Of a stretch of 64,000 nucleotides of DNA, positions 56,652 through 64,000 are shown in pieces. The position numbers were made by a program, and so were the translations under genes. The notes under the pieces are model-generated. The model was not told where the DNA came from and ran no database searches. It was given only the letters and a program-made list of their open reading frames with translations. This DNA is from Allochromatium tepidum (GTDB lineage Bacteria > Pseudomonadota > Gammaproteobacteria > Chromatiales > Chromatiaceae), in assembly GCF_018409545.1 (NCBI RefSeq), contig NZ_AP024563.1:1070755-1134754 (forward strand). The letters run 5' to 3'. The stretch's first letter is position 1. Each line of letters opens with the position of its first letter.

Positions 56652-57314
56652 ATGGCCTCACTGCTCTATTTCTTCGGCATCCTGACGCTGGCGGGGCTGA
56701 CGTCCTTCGATGAGTGTCGACTACGCATCCCGAATCTGGTGGCGCGCGGACTCTATGTCGAGCGGCTGCGCGAACGCTGGCTGCCGTTGACCGAGAGTGC
56801 GCGTGAGCTGCCCGAGGCGACGCGCGCTCTGGGACAACGGGGCGATCTGGTGCCGCTGGCCGAGTTGATCGAACAGCGTTACTTCCGCGTGCTCTCCAAT
56901 CGCGACTATCGCTGGACCAATGAGCTGTTGGTCAAGTTCGCCTTTCTGACGCTGCTGTTCGACGATCGGCTCTACATGGCCGTCTCCGAGCTGGAGACCG
57001 AGCGCGGGTATGTCGATCTGGCGCTAATCGTGCGCCCGGACAAGCGCCGCTTCCAGGTGCTGGATCTGCTGCTTGAGTTCAAGTATCTGAGCCTGAAGGA
57101 ACTGGGTCTGACCGGCGAGCAGGTACGCGAACGGTCACGCGAGGCGCTCGCCGAGCTGGCGCCCGTGGCGAAGAAGCTCGATGAGGCCGAGGCTCAGGCG
57201 CGCGCCTATGGCGCGACTCTGAAAAAACGCTATGGCTTTGCGGAGCTACACGCTTTTGCCGTGGTTGCGCTTGGCCTTGAGCGTGTTGTGTGGCGGATGT
57301 TGAAAGTTGGGTAA
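56652..57314 (+). pseudogene. N-terminally truncated PD-(D/E)XK nuclease (DUF1703-like) gene
   Basis: About 220 residues resembling the C-terminal nuclease part of AAA-ATPase-like/PD-(D/E)XK proteins: LLYFFGILTLAG, LRIPNLVARGLYVERLRE, then the nuclease strand pattern YVDLALIVRPDKRRFQVLDLLLEFKYL (Asp, then E-x-K), and a helical end. The N-terminal ATPase-like region of these roughly 500-residue proteins is absent, and hemD ends only 37 bases upstream, so it looks 5'-truncated. An alternative start lies ten codons earlier. A stop at 57314 is followed 72 bases later by an IS66 element. Confidence 0.6.
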
Positions 57315-57385
57315 CTTACATGCTACGAGGTTTCTCGCAACGGTTGGTGGCTCTCACGGATTGGCGTTTTTCAGATAGGTGCTCA

Positions 57386-59149
57386 GTAACCGTTTACCCC
57401 CCACCCTTTGCTGCCCGACGTTTCGTGCCGATCGGAGCGTGACGAGGATGTCGAGATTTGCTGCAACAGCGCCATTGCACCGGTTTGAGGTTTGAGAGCG
57501 ACCGGCCACGATGTACCTGAAGGATAACGATCTACGCCAACTCGACGAGGCGCGTCTTGACGGACTGCCGCGCGAGGTGTTGCGCGCGTTATCGAAGCGG
57601 TTGCTGTCGGATCTGAAGGAGGCGCGCGAGCGGCTGAACCGGAGTCCGGAGAACAGTTCGCGTCCGCCGAGCAGCCGGGCGCCGTGGGAACGAGGCGGAG
57701 AGAGTCTGGCGCTGGGAGTGGAGGAGGAGGATGACGCGAGCGCGGGGAGCGCGACGGATAGGGTGTCGGAGTCGGCCCCAGAACCGGAGAGGCCCAAACG
57801 GGAAGCGAGCGTGGGGGGTGATTCAAAGGCGGGGGTGAAGCCGAAAGGTCGCCCGGGTCGCCGGCCCGGTCATCCGGGGGTGAGCCGTCGCCGGGTGTTG
57901 CCGATCGATCAGGAACAGTCCCACGCGCCGAGTCATTGCGCCGGTTGCGGGGCGGCGTTGGAGGGTCTGGAGGCGGTGGCCTATACCGGGCGCTATGAAC
58001 TGGAACTGGAGCGTCCCGAGTCGGGGAACGCCGGTGTAGTCGTCACCCAGACCAAGCACACCTATTTCGAGGGGCGCTGTGGGTGTGGGCATCGCACGCG
58101 GGCCGAACCGGGACGCGCGCTCGCCGAGGCGGACTGGACGGTGGAGCTGACCGAACGGCATCTGGTCGGACCACGTTTGTCGAGCTTTATCGTGGCGCTG
58201 TCGTTGCGTCTGGGCGGCTCACACCGACGGATTCAAGAGTTTCTCGCCGACCGGTTCGGGCTGTCGCTGTCGACGGCGCTCATCAGTCAGTGCCGCCATG
58301 AACTCGGGCGCGCGCTGGAACCGGTGGTCGAGGAGGCGTTGCGCGCGGCGTTGAGCGACGCCGAACCGGTGCCTGTGGATGAAACCGGCCGGCCGCAGCA
58401 CGATCAGGCGTTGTGGTTGTGGGCGTTCGTGACCGCCAACACCCTCCTCTATGTGATCGGACGGCGCACCCGGGAGCTGTTGCACTCCATCCTCGGTCCC
58501 ACCCCCAGCCCGTGGATCATGAGCGATGGTTACTCGGTCTACCGCGCCTACGGACACCGGCTACGCTGTTGGGCGCCCATCCTGCGCAAGGCCCGCGGCC
58601 CGGCCGAGCGCCTCCACACCCCGACCCAAGCCTTTGGCCGGGAGCTTCCGAGCACCTTCGAGACGCTGATGCAGGCCGTCTACGCCGCGCGCGCCGCCCC
58701 AGGCCCCCACGGCCTGCGACAGACTTACAGTCAGAGGCTCCAGGCCCTCCGGCAGTGCTGTGTGCGCGTGGCCGCCGGCCCCTATCCCGACAAGGCCCAG
58801 GTGCTTGCGCGCGAGTTGCGCAACGACTGGGACAGCTTCCGGGTCGTGCTGGAGCATCCGCACCTGCCGCTGACCAACAACGAGGCCGAGCGCGCCTTGC
58901 GCCCCTGGGTGATTCTGCGTCGGGTCAGTCAAGGCCCGCGCACCGAGCAGGGCTCGCGCGCCTTCTGCGCCTTGGCCGGCGTCATCGACACCTGCCGCCG
59001 GCGCGGTCTCTCCCCTTGGCCCTATCTGACCGACGCCTTGCGTCAGCGTCGCCAAGGATTGCCCGCCCCAGCCTTGCCGCTCGCGGCTTAACCTTCACGG
59101 CGTTTTGAGCACGAGATGCGGGCTGATGAGAGGGGGGATAAACCGCTAC
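57386..59149 (+). mobile_element. IS66-family insertion sequence (single-transposase type)
   Basis: About 1764 bp bounded by imperfect inverted repeats: GTAACCGTTTACCCCCC reading in from 57386, and GTAGCGGTTTATCCCCCC reading in from 59149 on the other strand (13 of the first 17 bases match). It carries one transposase gene and no tnpA or tnpB, like the ISBst12 group. The 8 bases flanking each end (GGTGCTCA; GACTGCCG) differ, so no target duplication is visible, suggesting that one flank was lost by later deletion or recombination. Confidence 0.75.
57511..59091 (+). CDS. IS66-family transposase
   Basis: A 526-residue transposase. The N-terminus has a leucine-rich helix (LREVLRALSKRLLSDLKEARERL-like), then an acidic/Ser spacer, a zinc-binding segment (CAGCGAALEG and GRCGCGHR), and the DDE domain: Asp in PVDETGRPQ, Asp in IMSDGYSVY, Glu in NNEAERALRPW. 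All catalytic residues and the C-terminal IS66 segment appear intact, so the element may still be active. It is on the same strand as the truncated nuclease gene. Confidence 0.9.
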   Translation: MYLKDNDLRQLDEARLDGLPREVLRALSKRLLSDLKEARERLNRSPENSSRPPSSRAPWERGGESLALGVEEEDDASAGSATDRVSESAPEPERPKREASVGGDSKAGVKPKGRPGRRPGHPGVSRRRVLPIDQEQSHAPSHCAGCGAALEGLEAVAYTGRYELELERPESGNAGVVVTQTKHTYFEGRCGCGHRTRAEPGRALAEADWTVELTERHLVGPRLSSFIVALSLRLGGSHRRIQEFLADRFGLSLSTALISQCRHELGRALEPVVEEALRAALSDAEPVPVDETGRPQHDQALWLWAFVTANTLLYVIGRRTRELLHSILGPTPSPWIMSDGYSVYRAYGHRLRCWAPILRKARGPAERLHTPTQAFGRELPSTFETLMQAVYAARAAPGPHGLRQTYSQRLQALRQCCVRVAAGPYPDKAQVLARELRNDWDSFRVVLEHPHLPLTNNEAERALRPWVILRRVSQGPRTEQGSRAFCALAGVIDTCRRRGLSPWPYLTDALRQRRQGLPAPALPLAA

Positions 59150-59279
59150 GACTGCCGATAGTCTGTTCAATGACGGATAGACGCAGGTCCATGCGATCCA
59201 GGCGTTCACTGTGTTCGGCCTGGGTCGCTCGGATGGCGCGCAGGTGTTCCAGAACAAGGCTGTCGATCTCGGCGCTCAT
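59150..59279 (-). pseudogene. Small coiled-coil protein gene cut by the IS66 element
   Basis: Starting at the ATG of MSAEIDSLVLEHLRAIR the minus-strand frame encodes 43 residues of a helical protein (continuing with RLDRMDLRLSVIEQTIGS). It meets the IS66 inverted repeat exactly at base 59149 and then reads about 20 unrelated residues into the IS. The missing 3' part is not found on the other side of the element. Relatives of about 70-110 residues are frequent near toxin-antitoxin genes in Chromatiaceae-like genomes as far as I recall, but I cannot prove a function. Confidence 0.55.
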
Positions 59280-59377
59280 GGCTGGTTCTCGTAATGGTTG
59301 GTGCTTGCCGAACAACATGGCCCCGTGTTTCCCGACTGTCAATCTCAAGACACAAACGCCCGTCCATCGCTGTCGCT

Positions 59378-60280
59378 TCAGGTTCCACGGTCTGCCACGC
59401 CATCGACCAGACCGCGTCCCGCCCAGTCGCGCGCGAACTGCCGGGCGGTACGCCCGCCGCGCGTACCCCGGCGTAACGCCCACTGGAGCGCGGCCCGTTC
59501 GATCGGCTCCCAGTCAGACTCGGCGCGCGGCGTCTCCATCGGCGCGAGACGCTCGACCCAGTGGCGCACCACCTCCAGATACTGCGCTTGACTGAAGGGA
59601 TGGAAGGAGATCCACAGCCCGAACCGATCCGAGAGCGAGATCTTCTCCTCGACCGCCTCGCCGTGATGCAGCTCGCCGTCCCGGATACGCGAATCCCGGT
59701 TGTCGGCCTGGTACTCGGGCAGCAGATGCCGACGGTTGGACGTAGCATAGATGAGCAGATTCTCGGGCGTGGCCGCAATCGAGCCTTCGAGCGCCGCCTT
59801 GAGCGCCTTGTAGCCCGACTCGCCGGCCTCGAACGACAGATCGTCGCAGAAGAGGATGAAGCGCTCGGGCCGATCGCGGATCAGATCCAGGATGTCCGGC
59901 AGGGCGATCAGGTCGTCCTTGTCGACCTCGATCAGACGCAGGCCCGCGTCGCGATGGGCATTGAAGACGGCCTTGACCAGCGACGACTTGCCGGTGCCGC
60001 GCGCGCCCCACAGCAGCACATTGTTGGCCCCGCCGCCGGCGAGGAACTGGCGCGTGTTGCGCTCGATCTCGGCGGCCTGGCGCTCCAGACAGCGCAGATC
60101 GGCGAGTTCCAGCCGATGCGGCGCGCGTACCGGCTGCAACCAGCCGCGCCCGGCGGCATCGCGGCGCCAGCGAAAGGCCTGGGCCGACCAGTCGACCGGC
60201 GCGCTCGCCGGCGGCAGCAGACGCTCCAGTTGGTCGATGAGTCGGTCCAGGCGGTCGATGAAAGCGGGTGAAGGTGTCAT
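59378..60280 (-). CDS. DUF815 family ATP-binding protein
   Basis: A 300-residue AAA-type ATPase. Walker A GARGTGKSS (about residue 92-100), Walker B FILFCDDLSFE, sensor YATSNRRHLLPEY and the family motif DRFGLWISFHPFSQAQYL mark DUF815. Function is unknown; such proteins often stand alone. The gene is divergent from the flippase gene. The last dozen residues are not conserved, so its 3' end may be altered relative to relatives, but no defect is obvious. Confidence 0.9.
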   Translation of the reverse strand: MTPSPAFIDRLDRLIDQLERLLPPASAPVDWSAQAFRWRRDAAGRGWLQPVRAPHRLELADLRCLERQAAEIERNTRQFLAGGGANNVLLWGARGTGKSSLVKAVFNAHRDAGLRLIEVDKDDLIALPDILDLIRDRPERFILFCDDLSFEAGESGYKALKAALEGSIAATPENLLIYATSNRRHLLPEYQADNRDSRIRDGELHHGEAVEEKISLSDRFGLWISFHPFSQAQYLEVVRHWVERLAPMETPRAESDWEPIERAALQWALRRGTRGGRTARQFARDWAGRGLVDGVADRGT

Positions 60281-60383
60281 ATCCGGCTCCGTTCAATGAT
60301 CCAAGGCGCGTCCCGGTCGCCATCCGATTCGGATTAAGGATACCATCCGCACTCCCAGCAACCAGCCGCCTCCCCGCAACGCC

Positions 60384-61868
60384 TTGAACCCACTCAAACG
60401 TCTCGCCTCACAGACCGCCGTCTATGGTATCGGCAGCGTCCTCGGGCGCTTTCTGAACTATCTGCTGGTCCCCTTCCTGACCTATACCTTCGCCCCGGCC
60501 GAGTATGGCGTGGTGGCCGAGTTCTATGCCTACATGGGCTTTCTGGCGGTGCTGCTGGCCTTCGGACTGGAGACGGGCTATTTCCGCTTCCGCTCAGGCG
60601 GCGAGTGGCCGCCCGAGACGGTCTACGGGACGGTGCTGCGCTTCCTGGTGCTGGTCAACGCGCTCTGTTTCCTGGCCTTCCTGCTGTGGAGCCAGCCGCT
60701 CGCCGCACTGCTGCGTCATGCCGAGCATCCCGAATACATCGGCTGGTGCGCGGCCATCCTGGCGCTCGACTCGATCGGGGCACTGGCCTTCGCCCGGCTG
60801 CGCGCCGAGGAGCGGGCCGGTGCGTTCGCCGCCATCAAGCTGATCGAGATCGGCGCCAATGTCGGTCTGACGATCTTCTTCATCTATCTCTGTCGCGAGG
60901 TCCACGCCATCGCGCCCGAGACCCTGCTCGGCCGGCTCTGGGATCCGGCGATCGGCATCGGCTATGTCTTCATCGCCAATCTGGCCGCGAGCGTGCTCAA
61001 GCTGTTGCTGCTCACGCCCTGGTTCGTCGACGGACTCGGGGCCTTCGATCGCGCGCTGTTCAAGCGCCTCATCCGCTACTCGCTGCCGATGGTGGTCATC
61101 GGCATGGCCGGCATCGTCAACGAGATGCTCGACCGCGCCGCGCTCAAGTATCTGCTGCCCTATGACGACGCGACCAACATGGCGCAACTGGGCATCTACA
61201 GCGCCTGCTACAAGCTCTCGATCCTGATGTCGCTGTTCATCCAGGCGTTCCGCTATGCCGGCGAACCCTTCTTCTTCGCCTATGCCAAGCGGCACGACGC
61301 CGGGCGCACCTATGCCGTCGTGCTCAACTGGTTCGTGCTCTGCTGCGTCTTCCTGTTCCTGCTGGTGACGCTCTATATCGACGTCTTCCAGTATTTCGTC
61401 GGCGCCGACTATCGCGAAGGGCTGGACGTGGTGCCGGTGTTGCTGCTGGCCAGTCTGCTGCTCGGCGTCTATGTGAATCTCTCGATCTGGTACAAGCTCA
61501 CCGACCGCACCCTCATGGGGGCCGGGGTTGCGCTGATCGGCTCGGCGATCACCATCGGACTGCTCATCCGGTGGGTGCCGATCCACGGCTACATGGGCGC
61601 GGCCTGGGCGCACCTGGTCTGCTACGGTTCGATGGTGGTACTGTCCTACGCGCTCGGGCGACGCTACTATCCGGTGCCCTATGACGTCTGGCGCGTGCTC
61701 GGCTATATCGCCTTCGGGGTCGCACTCTATCTGGGCAGCCGCCGGCTGGTGACGGACCTGGGCTGGCACACGCTGATGGCGGGGACGGCCTGTATGGCGG
61801 CCTTCTTGATCGTGGTCGGCTGGGAGGCGTGGCGGTTGCGGCGCCGGGCGGCGGTGAAGGCCGCCTGA
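60384..61868 (+). CDS. Polysaccharide flippase (Wzx/MATE superfamily)
   Basis: A 494-residue integral membrane protein with about 14 helices, starting from TTG (MNPLKRLASQTAVYGIGSVLGRFLNYLL in effect) and showing the family N-terminus (AVYGIGSVLGRFLNYLLVP) and RLIRYSLPMVVIGMAGIVNEMLDR in the middle. Members flip lipid-linked sugars to the periplasm. No glycosyltransferase genes accompany it, so it is an orphan; its substrate is unknown. There is no closer ATG that preserves helix 1. Confidence 0.87.
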   Translation: MNPLKRLASQTAVYGIGSVLGRFLNYLLVPFLTYTFAPAEYGVVAEFYAYMGFLAVLLAFGLETGYFRFRSGGEWPPETVYGTVLRFLVLVNALCFLAFLLWSQPLAALLRHAEHPEYIGWCAAILALDSIGALAFARLRAEERAGAFAAIKLIEIGANVGLTIFFIYLCREVHAIAPETLLGRLWDPAIGIGYVFIANLAASVLKLLLLTPWFVDGLGAFDRALFKRLIRYSLPMVVIGMAGIVNEMLDRAALKYLLPYDDATNMAQLGIYSACYKLSILMSLFIQAFRYAGEPFFFAYAKRHDAGRTYAVVLNWFVLCCVFLFLLVTLYIDVFQYFVGADYREGLDVVPVLLLASLLLGVYVNLSIWYKLTDRTLMGAGVALIGSAITIGLLIRWVPIHGYMGAAWAHLVCYGSMVVLSYALGRRYYPVPYDVWRVLGYIAFGVALYLGSRRLVTDLGWHTLMAGTACMAAFLIVVGWEAWRLRRRAAVKAA

Positions 61869-61890
61869 TCGTCCCGGCGCCGGCGGGTGT

Positions 61891-63462
61891 CTACACTTTG
61901 TACTGGTGGACCAGCCCCATCAGTCTCCCGGCCAGATCCTCCAGATGACTGGTGGCGCCCACCACGCCGTCGGTGCTCTGGAGCGTCTGGACCGAGAGAT
62001 GACGGATGCTCTCGACGTTGCGGTTCATCTCCTCGACCACGGCGCTCTGTTCCTCGGCGGCGGTGGCGATCTGATCGTTCATGTCGTTGATGCGCTCGAC
62101 CGAGTGCGTGATCGAGTCGAGCGACTCGTCGGTCTCGTTGGCCGCCAGCACGCTCTGCTCGGCCTGCTCCTGGCCGCGCTGCATCATGGACACCGCACTG
62201 CGCGCGCCCTGTTGCAGGCGCGCGATCATGTCCTGGATCTCCTGGGTGGACTCCTGGGTGCGTTGGGCCAGGGCGCGCACCTCGTCGGCGACCACGGCGA
62301 AACCGCGTCCCTGTTCACCGGCGCGCGCGGCCTCGATGGCCGCATTCAGGGCCAGCAGGTTGGTCTGACCGGCGATGCCGCGGATGACGTCTAGGATCTT
62401 ACCGATGTTCGCCGACTCGGTCTCGAGCTGGACGATGGTCCGGGCCGCCTCGCCCACGCCTTCGGCCAGTTCGCGGATACCGTCGACGCTGTGACGCACC
62501 ACCATGCGACCCTCGCGTGCCTTGTGACTGGCTTGGTGCGCGGCATCGGCCGCCGCCGTGGTGTTGTTGGCGACCTCGGCGACCGTGGCCGACATCTCGT
62601 TCATGGCCGTGGCGACCATGTCGGTCTCCTGATGCTGCTGCTCCATCAGGCCGTGGGTGGAATTGCTGGCCTGGGCCAGTTGTGCCGCCGCCTCGGCCAC
62701 GCCGGTCGCCGATTCCTGGATATGACCCATCACGGTCGCCAGACGCGACTGGAGCATCTTGATCGCTTGCAGGATCTCGGCGGTCTCGTTGTTGCCCTTG
62801 ACATGGATCGGTGAGCTGAGATCGCCGCCGGCGATCTTCTTGGCCAGGCGCACGGCCTCGTGGATGTTCCTGAAGATGGCGCGGGCACTGATCTGGGCCA
62901 GGATCAACGCCAGCACCAGGGTACCGACGCCGATCCAGAGATTGCCCAGCCGGCCTGCGAGGATCGCACCCAGGCCCACCAGGGCGAAGGCGGCGTTCAG
63001 CCAGACGGTATGACTGAAATCCAGATCGATCCGGCGCGGCAGATCTTCCAAGTTGCGTTCGCGCACGCGCGCATAGAGACGCTCGGCGGCCTCGACCTGA
63101 GCGCGGGTCGGTTTGGTGCGTACCGACTGATAGCCGACCAGGGTCTCGCCTTCGTAGACCGGGGTGACATAGGCATCGACCCAGTAGTGATCGCCGTTCT
63201 TGCAGCGGTTCTTGACGATGCCGCGCCAGGGCTTGCCCTTCTTGACCGTGTCCCAGAGATCCTTGAAGGCCGCCGGCGGCATGTCGGGGTGACGGATGAC
63301 GTTGTGGTTGACTCCGATCAGTTCGTGCTCGGCGAAACCGCTGATCTCGATGAAGGGCTTGTTGCAGTAGGTGATGATGCCTTTGGTGTCGGTGGTGGAG
63401 ACGATGACCCAGGATTCCGGGTAGTCGTGTTCGCGTTGCGTGACCGGAAGATTGATCTTCAT
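61891..63462 (-). CDS. Methyl-accepting chemotaxis protein with N-terminal PAS (Aer-like)
   Basis: A 523-residue chemoreceptor without periplasmic domain. A PAS domain (about 15-115: [47 protein letters not shown]) is followed by a membrane hairpin (about 155-195), HAMP (about 195-250) and the signalling domain with hairpin tip [24 protein letters not shown]. This is the arrangement of the aerotaxis receptor Aer, whose PAS binds FAD and reads redox state; whether FAD binds here is not visible. No che genes are adjacent. A methylation-site region and a C-terminal tail without the NWETF pentapeptide are seen. Confidence 0.92.
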   Translation of the reverse strand: MKINLPVTQREHDYPESWVIVSTTDTKGIITYCNKPFIEISGFAEHELIGVNHNVIRHPDMPPAAFKDLWDTVKKGKPWRGIVKNRCKNGDHYWVDAYVTPVYEGETLVGYQSVRTKPTRAQVEAAERLYARVRERNLEDLPRRIDLDFSHTVWLNAAFALVGLGAILAGRLGNLWIGVGTLVLALILAQISARAIFRNIHEAVRLAKKIAGGDLSSPIHVKGNNETAEILQAIKMLQSRLATVMGHIQESATGVAEAAAQLAQASNSTHGLMEQQHQETDMVATAMNEMSATVAEVANNTTAAADAAHQASHKAREGRMVVRHSVDGIRELAEGVGEAARTIVQLETESANIGKILDVIRGIAGQTNLLALNAAIEAARAGEQGRGFAVVADEVRALAQRTQESTQEIQDMIARLQQGARSAVSMMQRGQEQAEQSVLAANETDESLDSITHSVERINDMNDQIATAAEEQSAVVEEMNRNVESIRHLSVQTLQSTDGVVGATSHLEDLAGRLMGLVHQYKV

Positions 63463-63685
63463 GGATTCGAGGCGCCGCTGACCTTATGGCTGATGGAGGT
63501 TGAGGGTCATCCATGAGCGACAGGCGTCCATCGCGACCAAACCGCGAGTCTTGCTTCGGATCATAACGTCGAATCTTGTTGCGACGATGAGTCTGGTTTG
63601 GGCCGATGGCGCATGTTAGCGCAACAGCGCACGCGGCGTCAGTCGGATGTGGCTCATCTGATCTATCACAGTACGTGCGAAGCGT
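63463..63685. other. Intergenic region upstream of the chemoreceptor gene
   Basis: These 223 bases hold no credible gene. They should contain the minus-strand promoter of the chemoreceptor; I could not find a clear sigma-28 (flagellar) or sigma-70 match. Confidence 0.3.
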
Positions 63686-64000
63686 CTAGAGACAGAGGTG
63701 CGCCATCTCGCTCAGTTCCACACGCGCGCGCAGACGGCGCGACAGCATGAACGACCCCATGAACTTGCGATGCAGGAACAGCGTCTCGGGCGCGGGCGCG
63801 GTGCTGAAGACGCCGGAGTGGAAGAGCGCCCGCCCGCGATGGTAGACGCGCTCGAACAGATCCGATAGGCCGAAGTCGTAATGCCCCGGATGACGCAGCG
63901 GCTCGGCAGCCAGCGCCAGCAGATCCATCATCGCCTCGACATGCTCGTCGGGATCGTCGGCGCCGACATAACCGAGCGCGACCGAGGCCGCGCGCATCCC
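63686..64000 (-). CDS. AarF/UbiB-type (ABC1) kinase, C-terminal fragment cut by window edge
   Basis: The last 100 or so residues of a protein whose N-terminus lies beyond base 64000. The ending APETLFLHRKFMGSFMLSRRLRARVEL matches the C-terminal helices of AarF/ABC1/UbiB atypical kinases, which are involved in ubiquinone synthesis or related lipid functions. The catalytic half is outside the window, so assignment rests on the tail alone. It is on the same strand as the chemoreceptor gene, ends 223 bases before its start, and is probably a separate unit. Confidence 0.6.
   Translation of the reverse strand, partial: GMRAASVALGYVGADDPDEHVEAMMDLLALAAEPLRHPGHYDFGLSDLFERVYHRGRALFHSGVFSTAPAPETLFLHRKFMGSFMLSRRLRARVELSEMAHLCL

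Noticed and set aside
59280-59483. N-terminal extension of the IS66-interrupted small gene
   Set aside because: The 68 extra codons are Arg-rich, without similarity, and the family begins at the ATG at 59279.

Overview
This window is a high-G+C (about two thirds by eye) chromosomal segment of a gammaproteobacterium. Gene content and protein style (ActP/YjcH, SucAB, HemCD, RelA, MtgA, BatABCD, EgtBD, DUF3422, many multi-domain signalling proteins) suggest a purple sulfur bacterium of the Chromatiaceae, but this is inference; no rRNA or other taxonomic marker lies here. I saw no tRNA, rRNA or CRISPR array.

Layout. 1-1.3 kb: wreckage of CBS, histidine-kinase and GGDEF signalling genes, broken by deletions, a frameshift and a roughly 310-bp AT-richer insert carrying two adjacent perfect hairpins. 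1.4-6.1 kb: acetate uptake genes (actP-yjcH) divergent from a DRE-TIM aldolase-like gene and citrate synthase. 6.1-11.7 kb: a sensor with a degenerate HD-GYP domain, a two-subunit Tat-exported molybdenum hydroxylase, and convergent Fe-S assembly genes (SufE, HesB/IscA type). 11.8-22.7 kb: hybrid kinase, glutamine amidotransferase, Lon-N domain protein, ergothioneine genes egtB-egtD, DUF1015, relA and a sugar-kinase-like phosphotransferase.

22.7-36.6 kb is the most interesting region: nine genes on the minus strand, mostly overlapping or closely spaced. They encode two proteins with a formylglycine-generating-enzyme (SUMF1) fold lacking the catalytic cysteine segment, a PpkA-like von Willebrand A protein without a kinase, an FtsX-type ABC transporter, two coiled-coil lipoproteins, an S41 protease and a giant exported propeller protein. 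The core recalls the TagQRST-PpkA signalling module of type VI secretion, but no kinase, phosphatase or secretion genes are present. It may be a free-standing envelope sensing system.

36.9-40.0 kb: DUF3422, aroG and a DUF4124 gene. 40.0-49.4 kb: a Bat (aerotolerance-type) operon, DUF58-DUF4381-BatA-BatB-BatC-BatD plus mtgA, with no MoxR gene beside it, a lower-G+C PD-(D/E)XK nuclease-like gene inside it and a frameshifted hydrolase gene in front. 49.4-54.3 kb: sucA-sucB, an aspartic protease and a partial copy of that protease. 54.5-59.3 kb: hemC-hemD, then a truncated PD-(D/E)XK gene, an IS66-family element and a gene cut by that element. 59.4-64 kb: DUF815 ATPase, a polysaccharide flippase, an Aer-like chemoreceptor and the 3' end of an AarF/UbiB-type kinase gene.
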